Shown here piece by piece: positions 17,499 to 27,095 of a stretch of 64,000 nucleotides of DNA. A model generated the notes under the pieces. The model had not been told where the DNA came from and did no database searches. It saw nothing but the letters and a program-made list of their open reading frames with translations. This DNA comes from CAVVZJ01 sp963752755 (GTDB taxonomy: Bacteria; Planctomycetota; Planctomycetia; Isosphaerales; Isosphaeraceae): positions 62,001 to 126,000 of the forward strand of contig CAVVZJ010000010.1 of assembly GCA_963752755.1 (NCBI GenBank), read 5' to 3'. The translations under genes were made by a program, and so were the position numbers. Numbering within the stretch: position 1 is the stretch's first letter; each line of letters starts with the position of its first letter.

Positions 17499-18840
17499 GG
17501 CGATACACCCGCGGCCCTCCGTCCGCGGCTTGGATCCGTTGATCCCCGAGCAACGCCTCGCCGCCATCCTCTCACGGACCGCTCGGTCGTCGGAACGGCG
17601 ACGGTGCCTGCCCGCCGATTCCGTCCTCGGGCGGGTCCTCGCCATGGCCCTGTGCGCCGCCGACTCGATCCCCAAGGTCTGGCGTCGGCGGCCTCCGACC
17701 CGCGACCGTCCCGAGCCGACCGCCTCGGCGTTTTCCCAGGCCCGCCGCCGACTCGGCGTCGCGTCGTGGCGGCCCCTGTTCCTGTTCCTGGAAACCGCTC
17801 GCCCCATGGCCACCCACCAGACCCCGGGAGGTGACGCCCGGGGCGGGCACCGGATGGGCCTCGACGGCACCACGCTCGACCGGCCCGATACCCCGGAGAA
17901 CGCGCGCCCCTTCGGTCGCCCCACCACCGGCCGGGCCGCGGGGGCGTTCCCCCAGGTCCGATGGTTGGCCCTCTGGGAGTTGGGCACGCCCGCCGTCTGC
18001 GGCCTGACGATCACGCCGCGGTGTCACGGTGAGCCGTCGATGGTCGGGCCGCTGCTGTGAGGACCTCAGGCCCGGTAGGCGGTTGATCTGGGATCGCGGC
18101 TTCTTCCGCTAGGAGGGGAGCTCCGCCGTCGTCCGGCGGGGGGCTCAGCTCCTGGCTCGGGTCAAGAGCCACACCGTGTTGCGACCGCTCCGCCGGCTGG
18201 CCGACGGCTCCGACCGGGCCAAGATCTCCCCGCGGGCCGCCGACCGCCGCCGGGACTTTCGTGGTCTGGGGGTCCGGGTCATCGAGTCCACCCACGACGC
18301 CCCGAATCGCCCCGGTGCCGGCGAACGCCACCGGCGGATCACCGACCTGATCCATATCGAACGACCAGCCAGCGTGCGCAGCGTCCCTGGTCGACCACGA
18401 ACGCGGGGAGGAGGACCTCGCCTTCGATGCAATCAAGACCCCCTTGAGTAATCGAGCGATCCCGATCCGGAGCAAGACGCCCGCGGGGGTGGTGCCAGAG
18501 AGCGACGGCTTGATGCTGGCGCACTCCGTGGTCCGGCGGGTGATGCCCGACGCCGCGGTCGGGACCGGCCCGGACCCGGACCGGCTCTCGTTCCTCGACT
18601 GCCTGCGGGTGCTGCCGTGCCCGTGGCCCGAGTCGCCGCAGGTGGACACCGAGACGTGGGATCGACGGCTTCTGCGGGAGGTCGGTGATCAGCGACTGCG
18701 ACCGCGGCGGAACCGAGGGTATCCTGGGGTCATCAAGCGAAAAAGGTCGAATGGGAAGAAGAGACGACCCGAGCCTCGGAATCCGCCACAGCCGACGAAA
18801 ACCTTTCGCGATGCAGTAGTTCTGGTTATCGAACGGGCAT
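17499..18840 (+). pseudogene. IS4-family transposase, several frameshifts and a TAG
   Basis: A recognisable IS4-type transposase spread over three frames. It has the first catalytic region GHRMGLDGTTLDRPDTPENA (about 17850), LALWELGTPAVCGLTITPRC, a +1 shift near 18057, LIWDRGFFR then TAG at 18110-18112 where tyrosine is usual, VVRRGAQLLARVKSHTVLRP, another shift near 18380, and HERGEEDLAFDAIKTPLSNR with the probable catalytic Glu. The C-terminal part TKTFRDAVVLVI runs into the next element. Several substituted residues show real decay beyond simple sequencing error. Confidence 0.78.
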
Positions 18841-20177
18841 TGGGCCCTGACGGGCGGTTGCCCCCTGTTTTTGCAGGGCGGAAGGCCCTTCCGTCAGCTC
18901 CGGAAACTCGTCACGATGCGCCGATGGGCAAACTCAGACGGCTCCAGGACATCTCTCGGTTCCCGGGCTTCGTGCCGATGGCCGAAGTGCGGGGCATCTT
19001 CGGTGATCCCTACGCGGTGGTGATCACCCTCCGCCGGCGCCGAAAAAAACGCGCTGCGGCGTGTGGGGGCGAATGTCTCGCGCCTTCTACGACCAGCGGG
19101 CACGGCGCGTCCGCGACATCGCCTGCGGCGACCGGCGGGTCTACCTCGATCTCCGGGTGCGGCGGGTCCGATGCCCCCGGTGTGGCGGCGTGAAGCGTGA
19201 GCGGCTGGACTGGCTGGCGGACAACCCGCTGGACACCAAGCGGTTCGCCTTCTACGTCGGCAGGCGGTGCCGGGAGAGCACCGTTCAGGCGATCGCCGAG
19301 GAGCTGCACCTGGAGTGGCACACTGTCAAGGAACTGGACAAGCAGTCCATGCGGGAGCAACTCCGCCGGGCGGGCTGCCCGGCACCGCGGGTCATCGGCA
19401 TCGACGAGATCGCCGTCGGCAAGCGGCACAGCTACCGCATCGTGGTCAGCGACCTGGAGCGGGGGCGGCCGATCTGGTTCGGCGGCCAGGACCGCTCCGA
19501 GGCGAGCCTCGACGAGTTCTTCGCCTGGCTGGGCCCCAAGCAATGCCGCAAGATCCGCGTCGCCGTCATGGATATGTGGAAGGCGTTCCGCAACTCCACG
19601 CTCCAGGAGGGCCACGCCCCACAGGCCCGGATCATCGACGACAAGTTCCACGTCATGAGCCACCTCGGCCAGGCGATGGACGAGGTGCGGCGGCGGGAGT
19701 ACGCCCGCCTCTCGGGGAAGGATCGCCGGTTCATCAAGGGGCAGCGGTACAACCGGCTCTCCCGCCGGGAGAACCTCACCACCGAGGGGAGGCAGACGCT
19801 GCGGCTGCTGTTCCGGGCCAACAAGCGGCGGCATACGGCCTACCTGCTGAAGGAGTCGTTCGGCCAGCTCTGGGACTACAACCGACCCGGCTGGGCGCGG
19901 CGGTTCTTCGCGCACTGGAAGGACGCCTTGAAGTGGCAACGCCTGGAGCCCTTCCGCAAGTTTGCGGCGATGGTCGAGAAGCACTGGGATGGCATCGAGG
20001 CGTATTGCCACGAGGAGAACAAGGTCCCGCTGGGGTTCGTCGAGGGCCTCAACAACAAGATCCACGCCCTTCAGGGTCGCGCCGACGGCTACCGTGACGA
20101 GGAGTACTTCCGGCTGAAGATCCTCACCTGCATGCTGCCCAAGCTCTGAAATCACCCACACGATTCCCCGAAGAGCC
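18840..20177 (+). mobile_element. ISL3-family insertion sequence, left end not found
   Basis: After the transposase stop, 20161-20177 (CGATTCCCCGAAGAGCC) is typical of an ISL3 end (GGCTCTTCGGGGAATCG in inverse). No matching copy was found upstream of 18924, so the left end is lost or diverged where it abuts the IS4 remnant. Left border approximate. Confidence 0.6.
18924..20149 (+). CDS. ISL3-family transposase, probable -1 frameshift at A7
   Basis: The N-terminal part begins at the ATG at 18924 (MGKLRRLQDISRFPGFVPMA). At CGAAAAAAACG (A run 19043-19049) the frame must move -1 to continue TRCGVWGRMSRAFYDQRA. The rest is an intact ISL3 transposase: zinc-finger pair RRVRCPRCGGVKRER, helix-turn-helix region around EELHLEWHTVKELDKQSM, and a DDE core with VIGIDEIAVGKRHSYRIVVS, VAVMDMWKAFRNS and VEGLNNKIHALQGRADGYRD. 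A AAA AAA C is a classical slippery heptamer, so programmed frameshifting is possible; a single missing A would look the same. Confidence 0.8.
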
Positions 20178-20184
20178 CAGAAAC

Positions 20185-20814
20185 CAGGATGCACGATCGC
20201 CGCCCGCGGCCGACTCTCACGCCCCGATGGCGTTCGGTTCGACGTCGGCCCGTCGTCCAGGTGCCAGGGCCGATTCGCCTTCAGGCCGAACGTCATGCCG
20301 GAGGCGACGGCATCGGCCAGACGCCGACCGGCGTTCGCGGTCGTCCGCTCGACGGTCGACCTCAAGAGCCGGGCACGGGCCATCTCCGCGAGCCATTCGA
20401 CCCTCTTCTCGAAGCTGTCGGCGACCGCCCCGGCCAAGGCGGCGGCCCGCTCCCGGGTTCGCGTCGGGTCACGGGTCGTCGGCCTCACGTCGCGGCCGAA
20501 GGGGAACAGGCCGCAGCCGCAAACCCGGCAGAGGTATGGAGGTGCGGCGGTACCAGAAGGGGCCCATGAGTCTGAGGGAGGTCGGCCAGCGGCGCGAGTG
20601 GAACGCGGCCGCACCGTGTTGCTCGATGGCCGTGACCGCAATCCTGTGGGCGCTCGCACGGATCTTGAACGCGACCAATCCGAAGAGGGGGGGCGTCGGT
20701 CTGGGCGAGATTGGCGGCCAGTTTGTGGGTCATGGTATCGACGGCCTCACGGAGAGCCTGAGTGAGATCCTTGATCTCGGTATCCGTCTCGGGCGGCAGG
20801 AGTTCGGACATCAT
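20185..20814 (-). pseudogene. N-terminal remnant of an ISKra4-like transposase
   Basis: The minus-strand frame from 20814 begins MMSELLPPETDTEIKDLTQA, continues in a second frame as VAFKIRASAHRIAVTAIEQH, and in a third as YLCRVCGCGLFPFGRDVRPT and FEKRVEWLAEMARARLLRST. Together they resemble the N-terminal part of ISKra4-type transposases, including a Cys-rich finger. The downstream catalytic part is missing: the sequence is cut by the ISL3 right end. At least two frameshifts are needed. Confidence 0.6.
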
Positions 20815-21033
20815 GTGTGGACACCGGTTACGCCGCCAGGTCTTCCGACGTCTTCACCGAATTAATGCTTGTGTACAAAGATTCCCACGATTCTCAAGAG
20901 GCTCACCGACCCATAGGGCCCACGAAGGGTGGAGGAGTTCTCCTTTGCCAGATCGGAGCCGCCGACGTAAACTGGTTGGAGAAGGGTCGAGGGCCGTCGA
21001 GACGGCAACCTCGGTGGCACGCGACGGTGCGAT

Positions 21034-22759
21034 ATGGCACAGCTCGAAGACTCCTCGCCGACCGGCAACACGAACTCCGCAGGCCAGTTCCCGTGGCCGA
21101 GCGGTGCAGTGCGTGACCTGACCGGCCGGACGCTCGCCGATTTCCACGTCGAGCGCCTGCTCGGCCACGGCGGCATGGGAGAGGTGTACCTGGCCCGCCA
21201 GGTCAGTCTCGACCGGCCGGTCGCCTTGAAGGTCCTCCGCCCCGAATTGCTGAACAACCCGACGTACATGGCACGCTTCGAGTCGGAAGCCTGGGCCGCC
21301 GCCAAGCTGAATCACCCGAATATCGTCCACATCTACACGCTCGGCGGTGTCGGCGAGGTGAAGTTCATCGCGATGGAGTACGTCCAGGGGACGAACCTCC
21401 GCGAGTACCTCGCCAAGAAAGGCGTCACTGAACTGCCACTGGCGTTGTCGATCCTCCGTCAGTCGGGCCAGGCGATCGGGGCCGCGGGCGAGGTCGGCCT
21501 GATCCACCGGGATATTAAGCCGGAGAACCTCCTCCTCACGAAGAAGGGCCACGTGAAGGTCGCCGACTTCGGCCTCTGCCGTGGTCCCGACGCCGACCGC
21601 CTGCACCTGACCCAGCCGGGCGTGACCCTCGGCACGCCGATGTACATGAGCCCCGAGCAGGTTCAGGGGCAGGCACTCGACCACCGGAGCGACCTCTACT
21701 CGCTCGGCGTGACCGCGTATCACATGCTCGCCGGCTTCCCTCCGTTTCATGCGAATTCGCCGGTGGCGCTGGCCTTGAAGCACGTCCGTGAGCAGCCGAT
21801 CAGCCTGGCCGTGCATCGGCCCGACCTGCCGATGGAACTGGTAGACCTGGTCATGAAGCTCATGGCCAAGGACCCGGCCGATCGCTATCAATCGGCCGCT
21901 GAGATGCTCAGCGATCTGGCGCGAATCAAGGAGAATCTCCAGGCGAGCGCCACGACCCGACCGCTGGCCTCGGAGTCCATGGCGATCCCGACGGAAGGGT
22001 CGAAACCCGAACCTGGGGCGCAGGGACAAGCTGGCCGCGTCTCGCGAAGCGGGCTGGTCCGGTCGATCCGGGCGGTGCCGCTGCCGCCGTTCGGCCGGGG
22101 CGTGCTGGCCGCCTTGCTGGTGGCGGCCTTGCTGGCGGGTGCGGGGTGGGGCTGGCTCGAACGGCCGACCGACCTGCTCGGTGAAGGGTGCCCCACCGGT
22201 CGCGGGGTGCCGGGGCTCTGGATGGAGCCGTGGTCGGACGTGCCCGCGTTGCCGACGCCGCAGGCGCAGTATCGCTATGCCCAGACCGGCGCCCCGGCCT
22301 CGGAGCGTGCAGCGGCCTGGCTGGCGGTGCCCGGCCGGCATGTCGAACGCCTCCGACGTCACGTTCCGCGCCTATGTCCAGCTCGCCCGCGAGTTGTTCC
22401 GCCGGGGAAAAGCCGATCGGCTCGCCGCGTTGGCCGAGGAACTCGATTCCTGGGAACGCAACAAGGACCAGCGGCCACTCTGGCAATCGTTGGCCGTGGT
22501 GGCCCGCGCCGGTGCCGGGGCGATTCGCGGTGACGAGATGGCCGTCAAGGGCCAGTTTCAGGAGATCAAGAACCTCGCCACGCTTGACCCGGCCGTGGCC
22601 GAACTCGGCCTTGAGGTCGTCATCCGCGCCCGACGCGTCCGCGACGGCGGCAACCCGGATGAGCACCTGATTCGTCTGATGAACGATTTGCTCGAACCAC
22701 TCGGCCTCTCGGGAATCGCCGGCTTGCCGGGCGGACCCCGGCTTCTCGAACTCGACTGA
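21034..22759 (+). CDS. membrane-anchored Ser/Thr protein kinase, one apparent frameshift
   Basis: An N-terminal kinase domain (about residues 30-310) has the glycine loop LLGHGGMGEVYLARQ, the VALKVLRPELL lysine, catalytic IHRDIKPENLLLTKKGHVKV, ADFGLCRG and LGTPMYMSPEQVQGQALDHR. A Pro/Ser linker follows, then a transmembrane helix (VLAALLVAALLAGAGWGWL, about 350-372) and an extracytoplasmic tail. Near 22335-22345 the frame moves +1; the second part (SNASDVTFRAYVQLARELFR to the stop) is a helical C-terminal domain. It lies 209 bp upstream of an FHA-GAF-PP2C gene on the same strand, so the two probably form a phosphorylation pair. Confidence 0.88.
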
Positions 22760-22802
22760 CTGGATGCGACCCCGATCGGCCCTCTTCCGCCTGGCCCATG
22801 AC

Positions 22803-22832
22803 TTGACACATCGACCGAATTCGGAATAAATT
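22803..22832 (+). promoter_or_regulatory. probable sigma70-type promoter for the FHA-phosphatase gene
   Basis: A consensus TTGACA (22803-22808) is followed after 18 bases by TAAATT (22827-22832) in an AT-rich patch. It lies about 135 bases before the start codon. The match suggests the phosphatase gene has its own promoter in addition to any read-through from the kinase. Confidence 0.5.
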
Positions 22833-22967
22833 GATTGGTTTCTCTAAACCGCCTCGGCTCGCGTCCGCTTGCCTTCCCCAACCTGATCGAGCGGCCCCGT
22901 TCCGACGCTCCGGAGCCTCGGAACGCCCCCTCGGTCCCAGTCTGCTCAGCCCCGGGAGTCACCTGGC

Positions 22968-24680
22968 ATGGCCGTCCTCGTCCTGACCAACGGCAATCCG
23001 CCCGGCCAGGTCATCGAGATCTCCGAGCCCGAGACCCTCATCGGCCGGCTCCCCAAATGCACGATCGTGCTCGACCCACACGGCGTCAGTCGCGAGCACG
23101 CCCGAATTGCCCGAAAGGGCGAGAATTTTTATATCAAAGACCTTGAGTCCCGCAACAAGACCAAGGTCAACGAGAAGGTGATCTCCCCCAACAAGGACCA
23201 CCTTTTGCAGCAGGGCGATCGGATCAACATCTGCGACGTGGAGATGGTCTTCTACCAGTCCTTCCCGCAGACGAACCTCGTCGGCAACGGTGACCTGGTC
23301 GTCACCGAGGGCGAAGACACCACCATCCATACCCTCGATGCCTCGCGATCCGACCTTCTGACCTCGATCAAGCCCGAGCTGAAGCTCAAGGCGATTCTCG
23401 AGATCAGCCGCAATCTCTCCAGCGCTCTGAAGATCGACGCCGTGGCTCCTAAAGTGCTGGAGAGCTTGCTGGAGCTGTTTGGCCAGGCCGAGCGAGCCTT
23501 TCTGGTCCTGCTCAAGGCCGACGACGGCAAGAAGTGGTCGATCCGCCAGACCTTCCACAAGCTCCGCGCCCCGAAGCGCCCGCCCTCCGGCGTCGTCAAT
23601 CGGCTCGGCCCCGCCCTGGCGGATGAGGCCCGCCTCTCGATCAGCCGATCAATCATCAACCACGTGCTGGTTCAGAAAAAGGCGGTGCTGAGCCAGGACG
23701 CGGGTAACGACATGAATCTGCCCACCAGCGCCTCGATCGCCGACCTGAAGATCCGCTCGGTGATGTGTGCCCCTCTGCTGACGCCCGACGGCCAGGCTCT
23801 CGGCATTCTCCAACTCGACACGAGCGACCGCAAGCAGTTCGTGCCAGGACGACCTCGACGTGCTTGCTGGCCGTCGCCGGCCAGGCGGCCATCGCCTTGC
23901 AGAACGCGGCGATGCACGAAAACTTGCTGGCTCAGGAGCGGATCAAGCGCGACCTGAACCTCGCTCAGACGGTCCAGATGCGGTTCTTGCCTCGCGGTGT
24001 GCCCGAGCCGCCCGGCTTCGAGTTCTTCGCACACTACCACGCGGCTTACGAGGTCGGGGGGGATTACTACGACTTCGTCGATCTCGGCGACGACCGGATT
24101 GCGATCGCGCTGGGCGACGTGGCCGGTAAGGGGGTGGCGGCGGCCTTGATGATGGCCAAGTTCTCCGGCGATACCCGCGCCTGCATCCTCACCGAGAAGG
24201 CTCCCGGCGCCGCGGCGAACCGGCTGAATCACCTGCTCTGCTCAGCCGGCATCGACGAGAAGTTCATCACGTTGAGCCTCAGCGTCCTCGACGTCTCGCC
24301 GACGCTGCCTGACGTTTGCCTCCGCCGGTCACCTGCCGATCCTCGTCCGCCGCGCGGACGGCCGGATCGAGGAGCACGGCGCCGAGGTCAGCGGCTTCCC
24401 CCTGGGAATCGCCATCGAATCGGCGTACGAGCAGTCCGAGCTGACGCTCGAACCCGGCGACGTTGCCATCGTCTATTCCGACGGCGTGACAGACGCCCGT
24501 AGCCCGGCCGAGGAACTCTACGACTCGCGGGCAAACCACCGCCTGTTCAAGCGTGTGGCCGAGACCGGCGGCAGCCCGGCGACGGTCGGTCGCGCCGTGC
24601 TCCAGGAAATCCGTGAGTTCTCCGCTGGTCATGCTCAGGCCGATGACATCACCCTGATCTGCTTCGGCCCAACGGCCTGA
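22968..24680 (+). CDS. FHA-GAF-PP2C (SpoIIE/RsbU-like) phosphatase, several apparent frameshifts
   Basis: The start follows GGGAG. Residues 1-105 form an FHA domain (LIGRLPKCTIVLDPHGVSRE, IKDLESRNKTKVN), which binds phosphothreonine. A GAF-like sensor follows (about 130-300; SVMCAPLLTPDGQALGILQL). The C-terminal PP2C/SpoIIE part has VQMRFLPRGVPEPPGFEFFA, YEVGGDYYDFVDLGDDRIAI and GDVAGKGVAAALMMAKF, then TFASAGHLPILVRRADGRIE and PGDVAIVYSDGVTDAR. Frames change near 23842, 23868 and 24305, all explained by single-base indels. The family dephosphorylates serine/threonine on anti-anti-sigma-like partners; the FHA domain suggests it is recruited by a phosphorylated protein, perhaps through the kinase upstream. 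Confidence 0.87.
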
Positions 24681-24712
24681 GCCATCCCGTCGAGGCGCTT
24701 TCGCGAGAAACG

Positions 24713-25909
24713 TCAGGTCGTGTAATCGGCATTGAGCCGGATATAATCGGCGGTGAGGTCGCAGGTCCAGAACCGCGTGGAAATGTTGCCGCGGGTCAGC
24801 ATCAGACGGATGTGGGTTTCGCGGTTGGCTCGTAGATGGGACGAGACGGCGGCCTCATCGAAGGGCAGGGGGGTGCCGGCCTGGTAGAGAAGCACGTCAT
24901 TAAGCCAGAGGGATAGCTCGGACTCGGCGAATGGCACCCCGGCGTAGCCCGCCGCGGAAACGATCCGTCCCCAGTTCGGATCGGCGCCATGGATGGCGGT
25001 TTTGACCAGAGGGCTGTCAGCCACAGTTCGGGCGATCCGACGGGCCTCGTCGCGGTCGCGGCAGCCATCGACGTCGATCGTGATGAGGTGCGAGGCTCCT
25101 TCACCGTCGGCCGGGATCATCCGGGCCAGGTCAGTGCAGACCTCACGGACCGCCGTGGCGAAGCGGGCCAGGTCGGGACCCTGGGGGGTGGGTCGGTCGG
25201 AGCTTCGGGAGAGCATGAGCACGGTATCATTGGTGCTCATGTGGCCCTCGACCGAGATGCAGTTGAACGAATCGTCCACCGCGGCCGTGAGGATGCCCTG
25301 CAAGGTCCCCGGCAATACGCGAGCGTCGGTCAGCAGAAAGGCCAGCATGGTCGCCATGTTCGGCCCAATCATCGCCGCGCCCTTGGCGATGCCGAGGATC
25401 GTTGCCAGGCCGTCGGGGAGTTCCAGGGTCCGCGAAACGACCTTCGGGCCGGTGTCGGTCGTGAGGATCGCCTTCGAGGCGTCGTGGAAGGAGGACTCCT
25501 GATCGTTCGCGGCAGCAATCGCTTCCTTGATCCCTGATGCAACACGATCCATCGGCAGTTGACGACCGATGACGCCCGTGGAGGCGACGAGCACCTCGTC
25601 GGCCTGGCAGCCGATCCGGTCCGCGACCTGCTGGGCCATGGCGCGGGCGTTCGCCAGGCCGGCGTCGCCGGTGGCGGCGTTGGCGTTGCCGGCGTTGATC
25701 ACCACGGCCCGGACCTGCTCCGAAGGCACAATCGCCCGGCACCACTGCACAGGCGCCGCGGCCACCCGGTTCGTCGTGAACGTCCCCGCCGCCGCGCACG
25801 GCCGGTCGGACAGGAAGACCGCCAGGTCGAGCCCGCCGGAGGGTTTGATCCCTGCCTTGACCCCCGCGGCGCGGAAGCCGTCGGGGAGGGAGAGGCCGTT
25901 GTCACTCAT
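24713..25909 (-). CDS. argJ: glutamate N-acetyltransferase / amino-acid N-acetyltransferase
   Basis: A 398-residue protein starting at the ATG 25909 (MSDNGLSLPDGFRAAGVKAG). It transfers acetyl groups from N-acetylornithine to glutamate in the cyclic arginine pathway, in the cytoplasm. Family hallmarks are NAGNANAATGDAGLANARAM, the self-cleavage region IAKGAAMIGPNMATMLAF (the Thr after Ala is the nucleophile) and AIHGADPNWGRIVSAAGYAG. Length and layout match full ArgJ, but bifunctionality cannot be decided from sequence. It lies 14 bases after an SDR gene on the same strand, so both are probably on one mRNA. Confidence 0.95.
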   Translation of the reverse strand: MSDNGLSLPDGFRAAGVKAGIKPSGGLDLAVFLSDRPCAAAGTFTTNRVAAAPVQWCRAIVPSEQVRAVVINAGNANAATGDAGLANARAMAQQVADRIGCQADEVLVASTGVIGRQLPMDRVASGIKEAIAAANDQESSFHDASKAILTTDTGPKVVSRTLELPDGLATILGIAKGAAMIGPNMATMLAFLLTDARVLPGTLQGILTAAVDDSFNCISVEGHMSTNDTVLMLSRSSDRPTPQGPDLARFATAVREVCTDLARMIPADGEGASHLITIDVDGCRDRDEARRIARTVADSPLVKTAIHGADPNWGRIVSAAGYAGVPFAESELSLWLNDVLLYQAGTPLPFDEAAVSSHLRANRETHIRLMLTRGNISTRFWTCDLTADYIRLNADYTT

Positions 25910-25923
25910 CGGAAGGTTCCCCG

Positions 25924-26694
25924 TCAACGTGCCGTGTATCCGCCATCGACCAGGAGCACGGCGCCCGTCATGAAGCTCGACGCCTCCGACGCCAGGAAGA
26001 CGACGGAAGGCCCCAGTTCGACCGGGTCGCCCCAGCGGGCCAGGGGAACATTGTCCATGATCGGCGCGGCGGCGGCCGGGTCGTCGAGCAGGGGCTTGTT
26101 GATGTCGGTGGCGAACGGCCCGGGGCAGAGGGCGTTGACGTTGATCCCGTCCTTGGCCCATTCGAGGGCCAGGGTCCGGGTCATGAGGGTCAGGCCGCCT
26201 TTGCTGGCGTTGTAGAGCGTGCGGTCGGCCAGGCCGACCACGCCGAGCATGCTGGAGACGTTCACCACCCGTCCCCACTTCTGCCGCTTCATGGGCCCTG
26301 CGCAGGCGCGACAGTAGAGCCAGGGGCCCTTCAAGTTGGTGTTGATGACCGCGTCCCAGTCGGCTTCTTCCAGCGACTCGATCGGGCCGCGGATGTTGAT
26401 GCCGGCGTTGTTGATGAGGATATCGAGTCGGCCGAACGTGTCGAGCACCCGGGCGACGGACGTCTCGACATCTTCCTTTCGGGTCACCTCCGCCGCCAGG
26501 CCCAATGTCTTCACGCCAGCGGCGTCGGCCACCTTCTTCGCGACCGACTCCGACGCCTCCGCCGTGCGCGACGTCAGGGCCACCGACGCGCCCGCCTCGG
26601 CCAAGGCCTCGACCATCGCACGCCCCAGGCCACGCGAACCGCCCGTCACCAGGGCCACCCGGCCATCGAGCCGGAACCGATCGAGCACGCCCAT
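25924..26694 (-). CDS. SDR family oxidoreductase (FabG/gluconate dehydrogenase-like)
   Basis: A 256-residue protein starting at the ATG 26694 (MGVLDRFRLDGRVALVTGGS); an in-frame upstream ATG at 26709 adds five residues. The classical SDR elements are all present: TGGSRGLG for NAD(P) binding, NNAG in the fourth strand, the catalytic Ser in VVNVSSMLG, YNASKGGL with the Tyr-x-x-x-Lys pair, and a C-terminal TGAVLLVDGGYTA. The substrate could be a sugar acid or a 3-oxoacyl compound; sequence alone cannot decide. It probably leads the argJ operon. Confidence 0.92.
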   Translation of the reverse strand: MGVLDRFRLDGRVALVTGGSRGLGRAMVEALAEAGASVALTSRTAEASESVAKKVADAAGVKTLGLAAEVTRKEDVETSVARVLDTFGRLDILINNAGINIRGPIESLEEADWDAVINTNLKGPWLYCRACAGPMKRQKWGRVVNVSSMLGVVGLADRTLYNASKGGLTLMTRTLALEWAKDGINVNALCPGPFATDINKPLLDDPAAAAPIMDNVPLARWGDPVELGPSVVFLASEASSFMTGAVLLVDGGYTAR

Positions 26695-27095
26695 CGCTCG
26701 CCCCTCCACGTCCTACAGGCCAGACCCGGGCGGCAACGACCCGCCGGTTTGACATCAGCCTAACGCACCATCGCCGCCACTCCAAGACCCCGGACGAACC
26801 GCGGGGTTCGCAACGGTCCGCGAATCCATGCCGCTCATTCCAGCCCTTCCAACACCGGAAACCTTGCCGACTCTTCTGGCTATCCGGGCGCTCTGCGTGA
26901 CGCACATAACGTCCAGGGAAACCTTACGGTTTGGTCGAATTGGGTCACTGGGAAATTTGGGTAAAGATCCTGAAGGTGGGTGATGGAAGAGGACGATGGA
27001 CTGCCTAAGAGTGGGCGACTCCGCGCCGGCAGGATGGCGCATGGCGGGAGGGAGCCGGGCTCACACGAGTAGGGAGCTAACTGGAGCGACAGACC
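26695..27095. other. divergent intergenic region with possible promoters
   Basis: 401 bp between the minus-strand SDR gene and the plus-strand YTV gene, so promoters for both should lie here. A candidate for the YTV gene is TTGGGT (26940-26945), 16 bases, TAAAGA (26962-26967). No reliable coding frame was found. Confidence 0.35.
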
